Part shown: positions 28,305-35,868 of the stretch, piece by piece | Layout of the letters: each line of letters begins with the position of its first letter | Position numbering within the stretch: position 1 is the first letter of the stretch | NCBI RefSeq assembly: GCF_017220215.1 | Contig: NZ_CP071130.1 | Span: forward strand, 372,001 to 436,000 | Reading direction: 5' to 3' | Length of the DNA stretch: 64,000 nucleotides | DNA from: Caballeronia sp. M1242 | GTDB taxonomy: Bacteria > Pseudomonadota > Gammaproteobacteria > Burkholderiales > Burkholderiaceae | Translations under genes and position numbers: made by a program | Notes under the pieces: model-generated | Told to the model about the DNA's origin: nothing | Databases searched by the model: none | The model's input: the letters and a program-made list of their open reading frames with translations, nothing else

Positions 28305-28832
28305 ATGAATCGAAGGGATACATATGCAATCCGTCGTCGTTCGCGCTGCATGGTGCGGGCGGCGGCCTTCGTGCTTCTCGCGCTCATCGCCACGTCCGCG
28401 ATGTTTCGCACCGATGCGGCGCGCGCGCAGCAGCCGAACTGGCTCGACCCGCACGTCACGCAGGCCACCATCGTCGATACCATCTGCGTGCCCGGTTATG
28501 TCGATCGCGTGTTGCCGTCCTTCGAGACGCAGATGCGCCAGAAGGAACGGCTCTTAAAGCAGCGAAGCATCGACGCTTCCTTCGCGTCGGAGTATGCGCT
28601 CGATCATCGGATGCCGGTTCTGCTCGGCGGCTCGCCGAATTCGCCCGCCAATCTGGATGTGCGCCGGTGGGAAGGGCGCGACGGCCAGCGTCGCAAGGAG
28701 CGGCTCGCGGTTTATCTCAAGCGTTGCGTGTGTACCGGCGATATGACGCTCAAGGCCGCGCAGTCGGCTATGGCGGGGGATTGGGCGAATCTCTTTCCGA
28801 ATCTTTCTAGTATGTCGTGTCAGGGGTTTTGA
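28305..28832 (+). CDS. Small secreted HNH-like protein
   Basis: The encoded protein (175 residues from this start) has a hydrophobic export segment (AAAFVLLALIATSAMF, cleavage near ARAQQ). The mature domain contains YALDHRMPVLLGGSPNSPANLDVR and a later KERLAVYLKRCVCTGDMTLKAAQSAM. This resembles secreted bacterial proteins with a degenerate HNH motif (DHxxPxxLGGxPxxPxNL) closed by a cysteine segment; nuclease activity is unproven. The start is uncertain. The best ribosome binding site (AAGGG at 28313-28317) points to an ATG at 28324 in a different frame, while ATGs at 28305 and 28350 are in frame but poorly preceded. A frameshift near 28350 is possible. Confidence 0.65.
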   Translation: MNRRDTYAIRRRSRCMVRAAAFVLLALIATSAMFRTDAARAQQPNWLDPHVTQATIVDTICVPGYVDRVLPSFETQMRQKERLLKQRSIDASFASEYALDHRMPVLLGGSPNSPANLDVRRWEGRDGQRRKERLAVYLKRCVCTGDMTLKAAQSAMAGDWANLFPNLSSMSCQGF

Positions 28833-28913
28833 CGAGGTAGGAGGAGCGCGGGGCGCGCAGAGCGCGGAACGCAGGACACAGGACACAGGACGCTGAAGGC
28901 CGGACGCGGAAAC

Positions 28914-29010
28914 GCCAAACGCCAAACGCCAAACGCCAAAGGCCAAACGCCAAAGGCCAAACCAAAGGCCAAAGGCCAAAGGCCAAAGGCCAAAGGCCAA
29001 AGGCGGAAGG
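28914..29010 (+). repeat. Heptamer block GCCAAAC / GCCAAAG
   Basis: The block begins with three GCCAAAC units (28914-28934). It then alternates GCCAAAG and GCCAAAC and settles into a run of GCCAAAG, with one irregular ACC insertion near 28960. Degenerate units (GACACAG, GACGCTG) lead into it from about 28868. Confidence 0.85.
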
Positions 29011-29027
29011 CCGAAGGGCCAAACGTC

Positions 29028-29114
29028 GACTGCCGACTTCCGCCTTCCGCCTTCCGACTGCCGACTGCCGACTGCCGACTGCGACTGCCGACTGCCGACT
29101 GCCGACTGCCGAAC
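29028..29114 (+). repeat. Heptamer block GACTGCC
   Basis: This block consists of repeated GACTGCC units, with a short CTTCCGC variant run near its left end and one unit shortened to six bases near 29083. It is the only block with regular T on the plus strand besides the GCTGAAC block. Confidence 0.85.
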
Positions 29115-29127
29115 GCGAAAGGAGCAC

Positions 29128-29540
29128 GCCAAACGCCAAACGCCAAACGCCAAACGCCAAACGCCAAACGCCAAACGCCAAACGCCAAACGCCAAACGCC
29201 AAACGCCAAACGCCAAACGCCAAACGCAAAACGCAAAACGCCAAACGCCAAACGCCAAACGCCAAACGCCAAACGCCAAACGCCAAACGCAAAACGCAAA
29301 ACGCAAAACGCCAAACGCCAAACGCCAAACGCCAAACGCCAAACGCCAAACGCTGAACGCTGAACGCCAAACGCCAAACGCTGAACGCTGAACGCTGAAC
29401 GCTGAACGCTGAACGCTGAACGCTGAACGCTGAACGCTGAACGCAAAACGCTGAACGCAAAACGCTGAACGCAAAACGCTGAACGCAAAACGCTGAACGC
29501 AAAACGCTGAACGCAAAGCGCTGAACGCAAAACGCTGAAC
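29128..29540 (+). repeat. 59 consecutive heptamers in unbroken register
   Basis: Counting from 29128, every 7 bases starts a new unit up to 29540. The order is 14 GCCAAAC, 2 GCAAAAC, 7 GCCAAAC, 3 GCAAAAC, 6 GCCAAAC, 2 GCTGAAC, 2 GCCAAAC and 8 GCTGAAC. Then come 15 units alternating GCTGAAC with GCAAAAC (one GCAAAGC). The alternating part forms a 14-bp higher-order repeat with seven copies at 29436-29533. No insertion or deletion breaks the register. Confidence 0.95.
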
Positions 29541-29709
29541 GCAAACGCAAACGCAAAACGCAAAACGCAAAACGCAAAACGCAAAACGCAAAAGGCAAAA
29601 GGCAAAAAAAGGCAAAAGGCAAAAGGCAAAAGGCAAAAGGCAAAAGGCAAAAGGCAAAAGGCAAAAGGCAAAAGGCAAAAGGCAAAAGGCAAAAGGCAAA
29701 AGGCAAAAG
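29541..29709 (+). repeat. Heptamer block GCAAAAC then GCAAAAG
   Basis: Two shortened GCAAAC units are followed by five GCAAAAC units, then GCAAAAG. One unit at 29602-29611 carries three extra A residues. From 29612 to 29709 there are 14 identical GCAAAAG copies. The plus strand contains no T here. Confidence 0.93.
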
Positions 29710-29819
29710 GCGGAGTGCCAAATGCAATGCAAAACGCCGAATGCAAGATCGCGCACGCGGGCACCACCCGCCACTCATTTAACGGCGAGCGCGACGCGCA
29801 TGGCCAGTTGCTAGCCGAC

Positions 29820-30106
29820 AACCACGAACCACAAACCACGAACCACGAACCACGAACCACGAACCACGAACCACGAACCAAGAACCAAGAACCAAGAACC
29901 AAGAACCAAGAACCAAGAACCAAGAACCAAGAACCAAGAACCAAGAACCAAGAACCAAGAACCAAGAACCAAGAACCAAGAACCAAGAACCAAGAACCAA
30001 GAACCAAGAACCAAGAACCAAGAACCAAGAACCAAGAACCAAGAACCAAGAACCAAGAACCAAGAACCAAGAACCAAGAACCAAGAACCAAGAACCAAGA
30101 ACCGCG
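29820..30106 (+). repeat. Heptamer block AACCACG then 32 copies of AACCAAG
   Basis: Eight units of AACCACG (one reads AACCACA) at 29820-29875 continue in the same register into 32 identical AACCAAG units at 29876-30099 and one AACCGCG. A short degenerate tail of GAACCGAG-like units follows to about 30160. The run of 32 identical copies suggests recent expansion or strong homogenisation. Confidence 0.95.
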
Positions 30107-30412
30107 AGCGGTCCGTGAGCCGCGCGCCGAGAACCGAGAACCGAGAACCGCGAGCCGGTAGCCGTGCACTGCGAGCCGTGCATTGCCGCACTTGCACTCC
30201 GCCATCGCGCATTTCTCCAATCGCGCAGCTACCGCCGGAACAGACCTTGCTCCTTCGATGGGACGAACTAAACATCACAGCGAAGCCGGTGCCATCCCAA
30301 ACACCGGCTTTTTTGTCGATGCGCGTTCGTGCGGTGGACGGTCCGGCAAACCGTCCGTGGTCGAGACTCAAGCGGATCATTTATGCGGCACGAAGGAAAC
30401 AACGAGACGCCA
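30107..30412. other. Region between the repeat tract and the L,D-transpeptidase gene
   Basis: After a degenerate repeat tail to about 30160, the sequence is unique. It contains one strong rho-independent terminator at 30283-30314, listed separately, and otherwise nothing I recognise. The terminator could end a transcript coming from the HNH-like gene through the repeats, or an unrecognised small RNA. Confidence 0.4.
30283..30314 (+). terminator. Rho-independent terminator
   Basis: AAGCCGGTG (30283-30291) pairs with CACCGGCTT (30302-30310) around a 10-base loop. A run of six T follows on the plus strand. It would stop rightward transcription before the L,D-transpeptidase gene. Confidence 0.88.
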
Positions 30413-31747
30413 ATGGGCGCACGAATCATCGGGGTCGCGGCACTGATCGCACTATTCGCCTGCATGCCGCAAGCTCGCGCGGAAAGCGCGTCGTCGGGGT
30501 CGGTTGTGCAAGGGCGGGTCGCGCCTGCGCCAGTACCGCCCGCGCCGCCTTTTCTGCGTGGCGCCAGTGCGCCACAGGCCGCGAGCGCGCCGCCTCGCGC
30601 GTTGCCCGCGATGCCGGTCCCAATGACACCGCAAGGAGCATCGGCGGCGTTAGCCCGATCGAGTGCATCGGCAGCAAGCGGGGCATCAGCCGAACGCGGA
30701 GCATCGGCAGCAAGCTGGGCATCGTCAGCAAACAAGGCATCAATGGCACGCAAAGCATCGGCTGAAAGCGGACCGTCAGCGATTAGCGGTGCATCGGCAG
30801 CAAGCGGGGCATCAGCGGCAAGCGAAGCATCCGCAGCAAGCGAAGCCTCCGCTGCCTCCGCAGCATCATCAGCCGAAGCCGCCTCCGCCGCCGAAGCCGC
30901 ATCCGAAGCCGCCGCGCCCGAAGTCCCGCTTCCGCCCGAGCCGCCCGAGCCGAACGTCGCGCAGCGCACCGGCCTTCCGGCGACGGGCGCGTACGCGATG
31001 CGTCAGACGTTCGCGAGAGAAGTCGATCGCCGCCTGAACGTGCCGCTCGCCGCACAGCAGGCCTATGCACGCCTCCTGCAAAACGCGCTCGACGAACACG
31101 GCCACGGCGATCTCGCGAAGGAGTTCGTCGTGCTCGTCGATCGCGGTGAGAACGTACAGGCGCTCTTCGTCTACTTTCGCGCGAAGCCGGGCGATGCCTG
31201 GTCGATGATCGGCGCATCGCCCGTATCGACCGGACGGCCCGGCACATACGACCACTTTCTGACGCCGCTCGGCGTGTTCCAGCACGTCCCCGGCAACATG
31301 GACTTCCGCGCCGAAGGCACGCAGAACGAATACAAAATTCGCGGCTACGGCGCGCGAGACATGCGCATCTACGACTTCGGCTGGGCCGATGGCGAACGCG
31401 GCTGGGGCAAAGGCGGCGTCTCGCCGATGCGCTTCCAGATGCACGCCACCGATCCGGAAAAGCTCGAGCCGCTACTTGGCATGCAGCATTCAAAAGGCTG
31501 CGTGCGCATTCCGTCGACGCTCAACACGTTTTTCGATCACCACGGCATCCTCGATGCGCAGTACGAAGCGCGCGCGGCCGAAGGGGAATCCATGTGGGTG
31601 TTGAGGTCCACGCGGCAGACGACGCCGTGGGCGGGGCATTACCTCGTCGTCGTCGATAGCGGCGCGAAGGCGCGGCCCGCGTGGGCGCCCGGACCGGGCA
31701 AGGCGGCGCGGGCACGTACGCCGGTGGGCGCGAATTCCGTCGACTGA
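30413..31747 (+). CDS. L,D-transpeptidase (YkuD) with Ser/Ala-rich spacer
   Basis: This is a periplasmic peptidoglycan-modifying enzyme of 444 residues. The signal peptide is MGARIIGVAALIALFACMPQ with cleavage after ARA. Residues about 75-175 form a low-complexity Ser/Ala region built on a loose 5-residue period (GASAAS, EASAAS). The YkuD domain follows (about 215-430), with VSTGRPGTYDHFLTPLGVF and the catalytic C363 in HSKGCVRIP. YkuD enzymes form 3-3 crosslinks or attach lipoproteins to the wall; which applies here is unknown. The start at 30413 gives the shortest clean signal peptide; an in-frame ATG at 30383 is possible. A terminator lies about 100 bp upstream, so the gene has its own promoter. 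Confidence 0.9.
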   Translation: MGARIIGVAALIALFACMPQARAESASSGSVVQGRVAPAPVPPAPPFLRGASAPQAASAPPRALPAMPVPMTPQGASAALARSSASAASGASAERGASAASWASSANKASMARKASAESGPSAISGASAASGASAASEASAASEASAASAASSAEAASAAEAASEAAAPEVPLPPEPPEPNVAQRTGLPATGAYAMRQTFAREVDRRLNVPLAAQQAYARLLQNALDEHGHGDLAKEFVVLVDRGENVQALFVYFRAKPGDAWSMIGASPVSTGRPGTYDHFLTPLGVFQHVPGNMDFRAEGTQNEYKIRGYGARDMRIYDFGWADGERGWGKGGVSPMRFQMHATDPEKLEPLLGMQHSKGCVRIPSTLNTFFDHHGILDAQYEARAAEGESMWVLRSTRQTTPWAGHYLVVVDSGAKARPAWAPGPGKAARARTPVGANSVD

Positions 31748-31759
31748 ACGCGGCGAACG

Positions 31760-32641
31760 CTACTTCGACCGCGCGAGCACCACGCCCGCCAACGCGACGG
31801 CGAACCCTGCCAATTGCAGCGCGCCGAGCGTCTCGCCGAACGCGAGATAGCTCATCAGCGCGGCGAGCGGCGGCGCGAGAAAGAGCAGGGCCGTCGCGCG
31901 CGACGCGTCCCCACGCCGGACCATCCACACGAGCAGCGTCGTCGCAACGCCCGAGAGCATGAGCACGCCCCACGCGATGCACGCCCACGTCGTTATCGTC
32001 GGAATGAAGCGGTGTTCGCCGAGCGCCAGCGCGAGCACCGCCGCGACGATGGCCGCGCCCGCGTTTTGCAGCGCGCTCGCGCTACGGATGTCGGCGCTCG
32101 CAAGCGATGTCTTCTGATACAGCGTGCCCGCGGTGATCGCGAAAACGGAGACCACCGCGACCGTCACGACGAGCCATTGCGGCGCGGCGTTCGCGATATG
32201 CGCCGCCGGCGCGCCGCTTTGCGCGAGCTTCGGCGCGAGAACGAGCGCGACGCCCGCGAGACCCACGAGCAGCCCGCTCCACGATCGCGCTGAAAGCCGC
32301 TCGCCGAACACGCGCGCCGCGATAGCCGCTGTGAGAAGCGGCTGAAGCGCGCCCAGCAACGCCATCACGCCGACGCCCAGACCTTGCGCCACCGCCCAGT
32401 AGCCCGCGCCGAGATACACGCCTTGCAGCAGCGCGCCCGCGAAGAGATGCCGCGCGGCATCGCGTGCATTCGGCCATGCCACGCGAGCGGCGAGCGCCAG
32501 CACGACGAACAGCAGCGCCGTGCCGCAAAAGCGCGCGAGCAGATACAGATTCGGGTCGACGTAAGGCGTGATCGCCCGCGCGACGATAAAGCCCGTCGAC
32601 CATAGAAACACGAATACGGGCGCGATGAGCAAGGAGAGCAT
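31760..32641 (-). CDS. EamA family (DMT) transporter
   Basis: This 293-residue inner-membrane protein has ten hydrophobic segments arranged as two EamA repeats, typical of drug/metabolite exporters such as RhaT/YdcZ-like carriers. Landmarks are PVFVFLWSTGFIVARAI at the start, GVYLGAGYWAVAQG and the closing FAVALAGVVLAR. It converges with the L,D-transpeptidase gene with a 12-bp gap. The start at 32641 (MLSLLIAPVF) is the usual family start; a start at 32683 would place extra charged residues before the first membrane helix. The substrate is unknown. Confidence 0.9.
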   Translation of the reverse strand: MLSLLIAPVFVFLWSTGFIVARAITPYVDPNLYLLARFCGTALLFVVLALAARVAWPNARDAARHLFAGALLQGVYLGAGYWAVAQGLGVGVMALLGALQPLLTAAIAARVFGERLSARSWSGLLVGLAGVALVLAPKLAQSGAPAAHIANAAPQWLVVTVAVVSVFAITAGTLYQKTSLASADIRSASALQNAGAAIVAAVLALALGEHRFIPTITTWACIAWGVLMLSGVATTLLVWMVRRGDASRATALLFLAPPLAALMSYLAFGETLGALQLAGFAVALAGVVLARSK

Positions 32642-32816
32642 GAGCGAGTGTGGCAGACCAAAAAGGCAGCAGTATCGACGCAATCGCGCGTGCCGTCTTG
32701 TTCAACCGTGCACTGCCCAAGGCGCACATGACAGCGCCGCGCAGTCACGCCGATGTCACAGAGCTCTGCAATGCTTCGGCTCTACCGTCCTCTGTCATCC
32801 AGCCACGAGACCCTAC

Positions 32817-33905
32817 ATGACCCGCGATTCATCCCTCGCGCGCCGGCTGCTGCCCGGCGCGTGCGCATCGATTGCACTGGCTGCACTGGCTTCTTTCGCG
32901 GCGAAGCCCGCGCTGGCCGCCGACGCGGTCGTCCTGTACACCGCCGACGGCCTCGAAAATCTCTATAAGGACGTGCTGCCTGCCTTCGAAAAGAAAGAAG
33001 GCGTGAAGATCAATATCGTGACGGCGGGAAGCGGCGAAGTGGTAAACCGAGCGACCGTCGAGAAGGACTCGCCGAAGGCCGATGTCCTTGTCACGCTGCC
33101 GCCGTTCATCCAGCAGGCCGCGCAAAGCGGGCTTTTGCAAAACTATCAGAGCGTGAACTACAAAAACGTGCCGGCCATCGCGAAGGCGCCGGATGGCGCG
33201 TGGGCCACGTTCGTGAACAACTACTTCTCGTTCGCGATCAATCCGGAAGTCACGAAGACCGCGCCGAAGACGTTCGCGGACCTTCTGCATCCGAACTACG
33301 CGGGCAAGGTGGCGTATTCGAATCCGGCCACCGCCGGCGACGGCATGGCGGTCATCATCCTCACGTCCGCGCTGATGGGCGAGGACAAGGCGTTCGACTA
33401 CCTGAAGTCGCTCGAACAAAGCGCCAAGTTCCACACGAAGGGCACAGGTTATCTCGACGTGCTGCTCTCGCGTAACGAAATCGCGTTCGCGAACGGCGAC
33501 CTGCAAATGGATCTCGACGATGCCGCGAACGGCGGTTTGTCGATCAAGCCGCTCTTTCTCTCGCATGCCGCGGGCGAAGCGCCGACCACGTTCCAGCTTC
33601 CGTACGCCATCGGTCTCATCAAGGGCGGGCCGAATCAGGCGGAAGGCAAGAAGCTGATCGACTATCTGATGTCGGCCGACGTGCAGGCGAAAGTGCCGGA
33701 CATCTACGGCATCCCGGCGCGCACCGACGTGCCGCTCGCGGGCAAGAACGGCGACACGGTCAAGCAGGCAATCTCCGGCGTCAAGCTGATTCCGGTGGAC
33801 TGGAATCAAGTGATGCAGAAGAAGGCCGGCTGGAACGACCGATGGAAGAACGAAGTCATCGGCAATTCGGGCAAGCAGACCGAAGTCGTGAAGCCGAAGT
33901 CGTGA
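32817..33905 (+). CDS. phnS: 2-aminoethylphosphonate-type ABC transporter substrate-binding protein
   Basis: This 362-residue periplasmic binding protein has a signal peptide ending ALAADA. The mature start VVLYTADGLENLYKDVLPAFEKKEGVKINIV, split after about residue 55, is typical of the PhnS branch of Fe3+/AEP-type binding proteins. KADVLVTLPPFIQQA and SNPATAGDGM line the ligand cleft. It is the first gene of a four-gene transporter operon and overlaps the ATPase gene by 4 bp. The assignment to 2-aminoethylphosphonate rests on family resemblance; no phosphonate-degrading gene (phnW, phnX) is in the window, so polyamine or iron uptake cannot be excluded. Confidence 0.85.
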   Translation: MTRDSSLARRLLPGACASIALAALASFAAKPALAADAVVLYTADGLENLYKDVLPAFEKKEGVKINIVTAGSGEVVNRATVEKDSPKADVLVTLPPFIQQAAQSGLLQNYQSVNYKNVPAIAKAPDGAWATFVNNYFSFAINPEVTKTAPKTFADLLHPNYAGKVAYSNPATAGDGMAVIILTSALMGEDKAFDYLKSLEQSAKFHTKGTGYLDVLLSRNEIAFANGDLQMDLDDAANGGLSIKPLFLSHAAGEAPTTFQLPYAIGLIKGGPNQAEGKKLIDYLMSADVQAKVPDIYGIPARTDVPLAGKNGDTVKQAISGVKLIPVDWNQVMQKKAGWNDRWKNEVIGNSGKQTEVVKPKS

Positions 33906-34978
33906 GCACGCTTGCACTGTCGCCGGTCCCGCGCGAGGAACGCTCGCTCGCCGCGACCTCCGGCGTGCGCATCGAGCGCCTGACCGTGCGCTTCGGCGCG
34001 CGCACGGTGCTGGACGACCTCACGTTCAACATCGAGCGCGGCGAGTTCCTGACCGTGCTCGGCCGAAGCGGCTGCGGCAAGACCACGCTTCTGCGCTTCA
34101 TCGCGGGATTCGTCAACGCGGACGCGCTCGCGGGCACGCTCAGCATCGCCGGGCGCGATCTGACGCACGTGGCCGCGCATCGCCGCAATCTCGGCCTGCT
34201 GTTTCAGAATTACGCGCTCTTCCCGCATTTGTCCGTATTCGATAACGTCGCCTTCGGGTTGCGCGCGCGCAAGCTCAACGCGGCGGAAATCGCGCGGCGC
34301 GTCGCCGATGCACTCAAGCTCGTGCAACTCGCCGACGCTGGGCACGTGATGCCCGCGCAGCTTTCCGGCGGCATGCAGCAGCGCGTGGCGCTGGCGCGCG
34401 CGCTCGTCATCGAGCCGGACGTGCTCTTGCTCGACGAACCGCTCTCCGCGCTCGACGCGAATCTGCGCGCGTCCGTGCGCAGCGAACTGAAGGCGCTGCA
34501 CGAGCGTCTGCCGAACCTGACTATCGTCTGCGTGACGCACGATCAGGACGACGCCCTCGTGCTGTCCGATCGCACGCTTCTGATGCGCGATGGCCGCATC
34601 GCGCAACTCGGCTCGCCGCGCGAGCTGTACGACGCGCCCAACGACGGCTTCGTCGCGCGCTATCTCGGCGCGGCGAATCTGCTGCCGCCGCGCGTGGTGT
34701 ATCCGGTCGGCGATGCGCGTCACGACGAGCGCGAGCGTCTTGCGTGCATCCGTCCCGAGCGTTTCGCGATTGCGCCGCTCGGCGAAGGGCCGCTGCACGG
34801 CACGATTGCATCGGTGGACTGGTACGGCGCGGCGCTGTCCATTGCTGTCGCGCTCGATGCGCTGCCCGGCGAGCCCGTCCTCGTCACGATGCAGCGCGGC
34901 CACGCGCGCATGCCCGAAAAGGGCTCGCGCGTTTCTCTTCGCTTCGAGGCTGACGATGTCGTCCTTGTTCGTCCCTGA
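33902..34978 (+). CDS. phnT: Phosphonate-type ABC transporter ATP-binding protein
   Basis: This 358-residue ATPase contains Walker A GRSGCGKTT, Q-loop FQNYALFPHLSVFDNV, signature LSGGMQQRVALARAL, Walker B VLLLDEPLSALD and switch VTHDQDDA. A C-terminal TOBE-type regulatory domain follows (about 265-355). The start is a GTG at 33902 overlapping the upstream stop (GTGA), which indicates translational coupling. It energises the two permeases encoded downstream. The family includes the PhnT, PotA and FbpC ATPases; context points to the PhnT group. Confidence 0.9.
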   Translation: MSTLALSPVPREERSLAATSGVRIERLTVRFGARTVLDDLTFNIERGEFLTVLGRSGCGKTTLLRFIAGFVNADALAGTLSIAGRDLTHVAAHRRNLGLLFQNYALFPHLSVFDNVAFGLRARKLNAAEIARRVADALKLVQLADAGHVMPAQLSGGMQQRVALARALVIEPDVLLLDEPLSALDANLRASVRSELKALHERLPNLTIVCVTHDQDDALVLSDRTLLMRDGRIAQLGSPRELYDAPNDGFVARYLGAANLLPPRVVYPVGDARHDERERLACIRPERFAIAPLGEGPLHGTIASVDWYGAALSIAVALDALPGEPVLVTMQRGHARMPEKGSRVSLRFEADDVVLVRP

Positions 34979-35867
34979 CAGCGTCGCGCAAACGGCAGCG
35001 AACGCTGGCGACTTCGCCGCGCATCGGGCGGCGGCGCAGCGTCGCGAAAAGCGCGCTCAGTGGCAGTTGCTCTTTCTTCTCGTCGTGGTGCTCGGGCCGC
35101 TTGTCGTGTATCCGCTCGCGCGCCTCGTGTGGCTGAGTGCAACGGGTCCGCACGGCCTCACGTTCGATGCGTACACCGCGTTCTTCGGCAACCCGGAGAC
35201 GCGCGGCGTGATCGGCACGACGTTCGGCGTTCTCTTCGCGAGCGCGTCGATTGCGTCGCTGCTGGGCGTCGCGCTGGCTTCGATGCTGTTCTTCCGGCCG
35301 TTTCCGGGCGCGAAGCTGCTCACGCGCTTTCTCGAACTCTTTGTCGCGTTCCCGTCGTTTCTCGTCGCGTTCACGCTGATCTTTCTGTATGGATCGCAGG
35401 GCGCGGTGAGCATCGGATTGAAGCGCATGTTCTCGCTGGAAGCGCCGCCGCTCGATTTCCTGTTCGGCATCGGCGGCGTGATTCTGGCGGAAGTCGTGTT
35501 CTATGCGCCGTTCGTCGTGCGTCCGACGCTCGCTTCCTACGCCACGCTCGACATGCGTCTCGTCGAAGCCGCGAAAAGCCTCGGCGCCGATGGCTGGATG
35601 GTCGCGACGAAAGTCGTGCTGCCGATCGCGTGGCCGGGCATCGCGGCGGGGACCATTCTGTGCTTTCTGCTGACGTTGAACGAATTCGGCATTCTGCTCG
35701 TGCTTGGCAGCGCGCATCTGATTACTCTGCCCATTGCGATCTATAGCGCCGCCACCGTCGATCTCGACCTGCGCGCGGCGGCGGCGGGCTCGGTCGTCAT
35801 GCTGCTGATGTCGCTTTCGCTCTACGCGCTGTATCGCCGCGTCGATGCGCGCGCGAAGGGTCGCTGA
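34956..35867 (+). CDS. phnU: ABC transporter permease (PhnU-like)
   Basis: This 303-residue inner-membrane protein with six membrane segments belongs to the binding-protein-dependent transport family. The cytoplasmic ATPase-contact loop is EAAKSLGADGWMVATKVVLPIAWPGIAAG (about residues 203-231). The gene overlaps the end of the ATPase gene by 23 bp and ends one base before the next permease start. It forms a heterodimer with the next gene's product. Confidence 0.9.
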   Translation: MSSLFVPDSVAQTAANAGDFAAHRAAAQRREKRAQWQLLFLLVVVLGPLVVYPLARLVWLSATGPHGLTFDAYTAFFGNPETRGVIGTTFGVLFASASIASLLGVALASMLFFRPFPGAKLLTRFLELFVAFPSFLVAFTLIFLYGSQGAVSIGLKRMFSLEAPPLDFLFGIGGVILAEVVFYAPFVVRPTLASYATLDMRLVEAAKSLGADGWMVATKVVLPIAWPGIAAGTILCFLLTLNEFGILLVLGSAHLITLPIAIYSAATVDLDLRAAAAGSVVMLLMSLSLYALYRRVDARAKGR

Positions 35868-35868
35868 C

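Larger units (their letters stand above)
28868..30106 (+). repeat. Compound heptanucleotide tandem-repeat tract
   Basis: About 1.24 kb of tandem 7-bp units fills most of the space between the HNH-like gene and the L,D-transpeptidase gene. It contains several unit types in blocks: GCCAAAC, GCCAAAG, GACTGCC, GCAAAAC, GCTGAAC, GCAAAAG, AACCACG and AACCAAG. Neighbouring unit types usually differ by one or two bases, as if local variants were expanded in turn. The plus strand is almost free of T. Because 7 is not a multiple of 3 and the units hold no stop, all three minus-strand frames stay open; this is a by-product of the repeat, not evidence of coding. A non-repeated gap lies at 29711-29819. 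Confidence 0.95.

Noticed and set aside
28868-30106. CRISPR array
   Set aside because: Units are 7 bp without spacers and no cas gene is present.
29715-30161. Plus-strand reading frame encoding NQEPRTK repeats
   Set aside because: Same reason: it is the translation of AACCAAG repeats, with no ribosome binding site or family resemblance.
28554-30220. Three long overlapping minus-strand reading frames (up to 466 codons) across the heptamer tract
   Set aside because: A 7-bp unit without stops is open in all three frames at once, so the length is a consequence of the repeat. The peptides are pure heptad cycles with no family.
32720-32800. Possible Pho box before the phosphonate transporter (CTGTCAT at 32792)
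   Set aside because: Only one half-site is recognisable; the second 7-mer at the required 11-bp spacing does not match.
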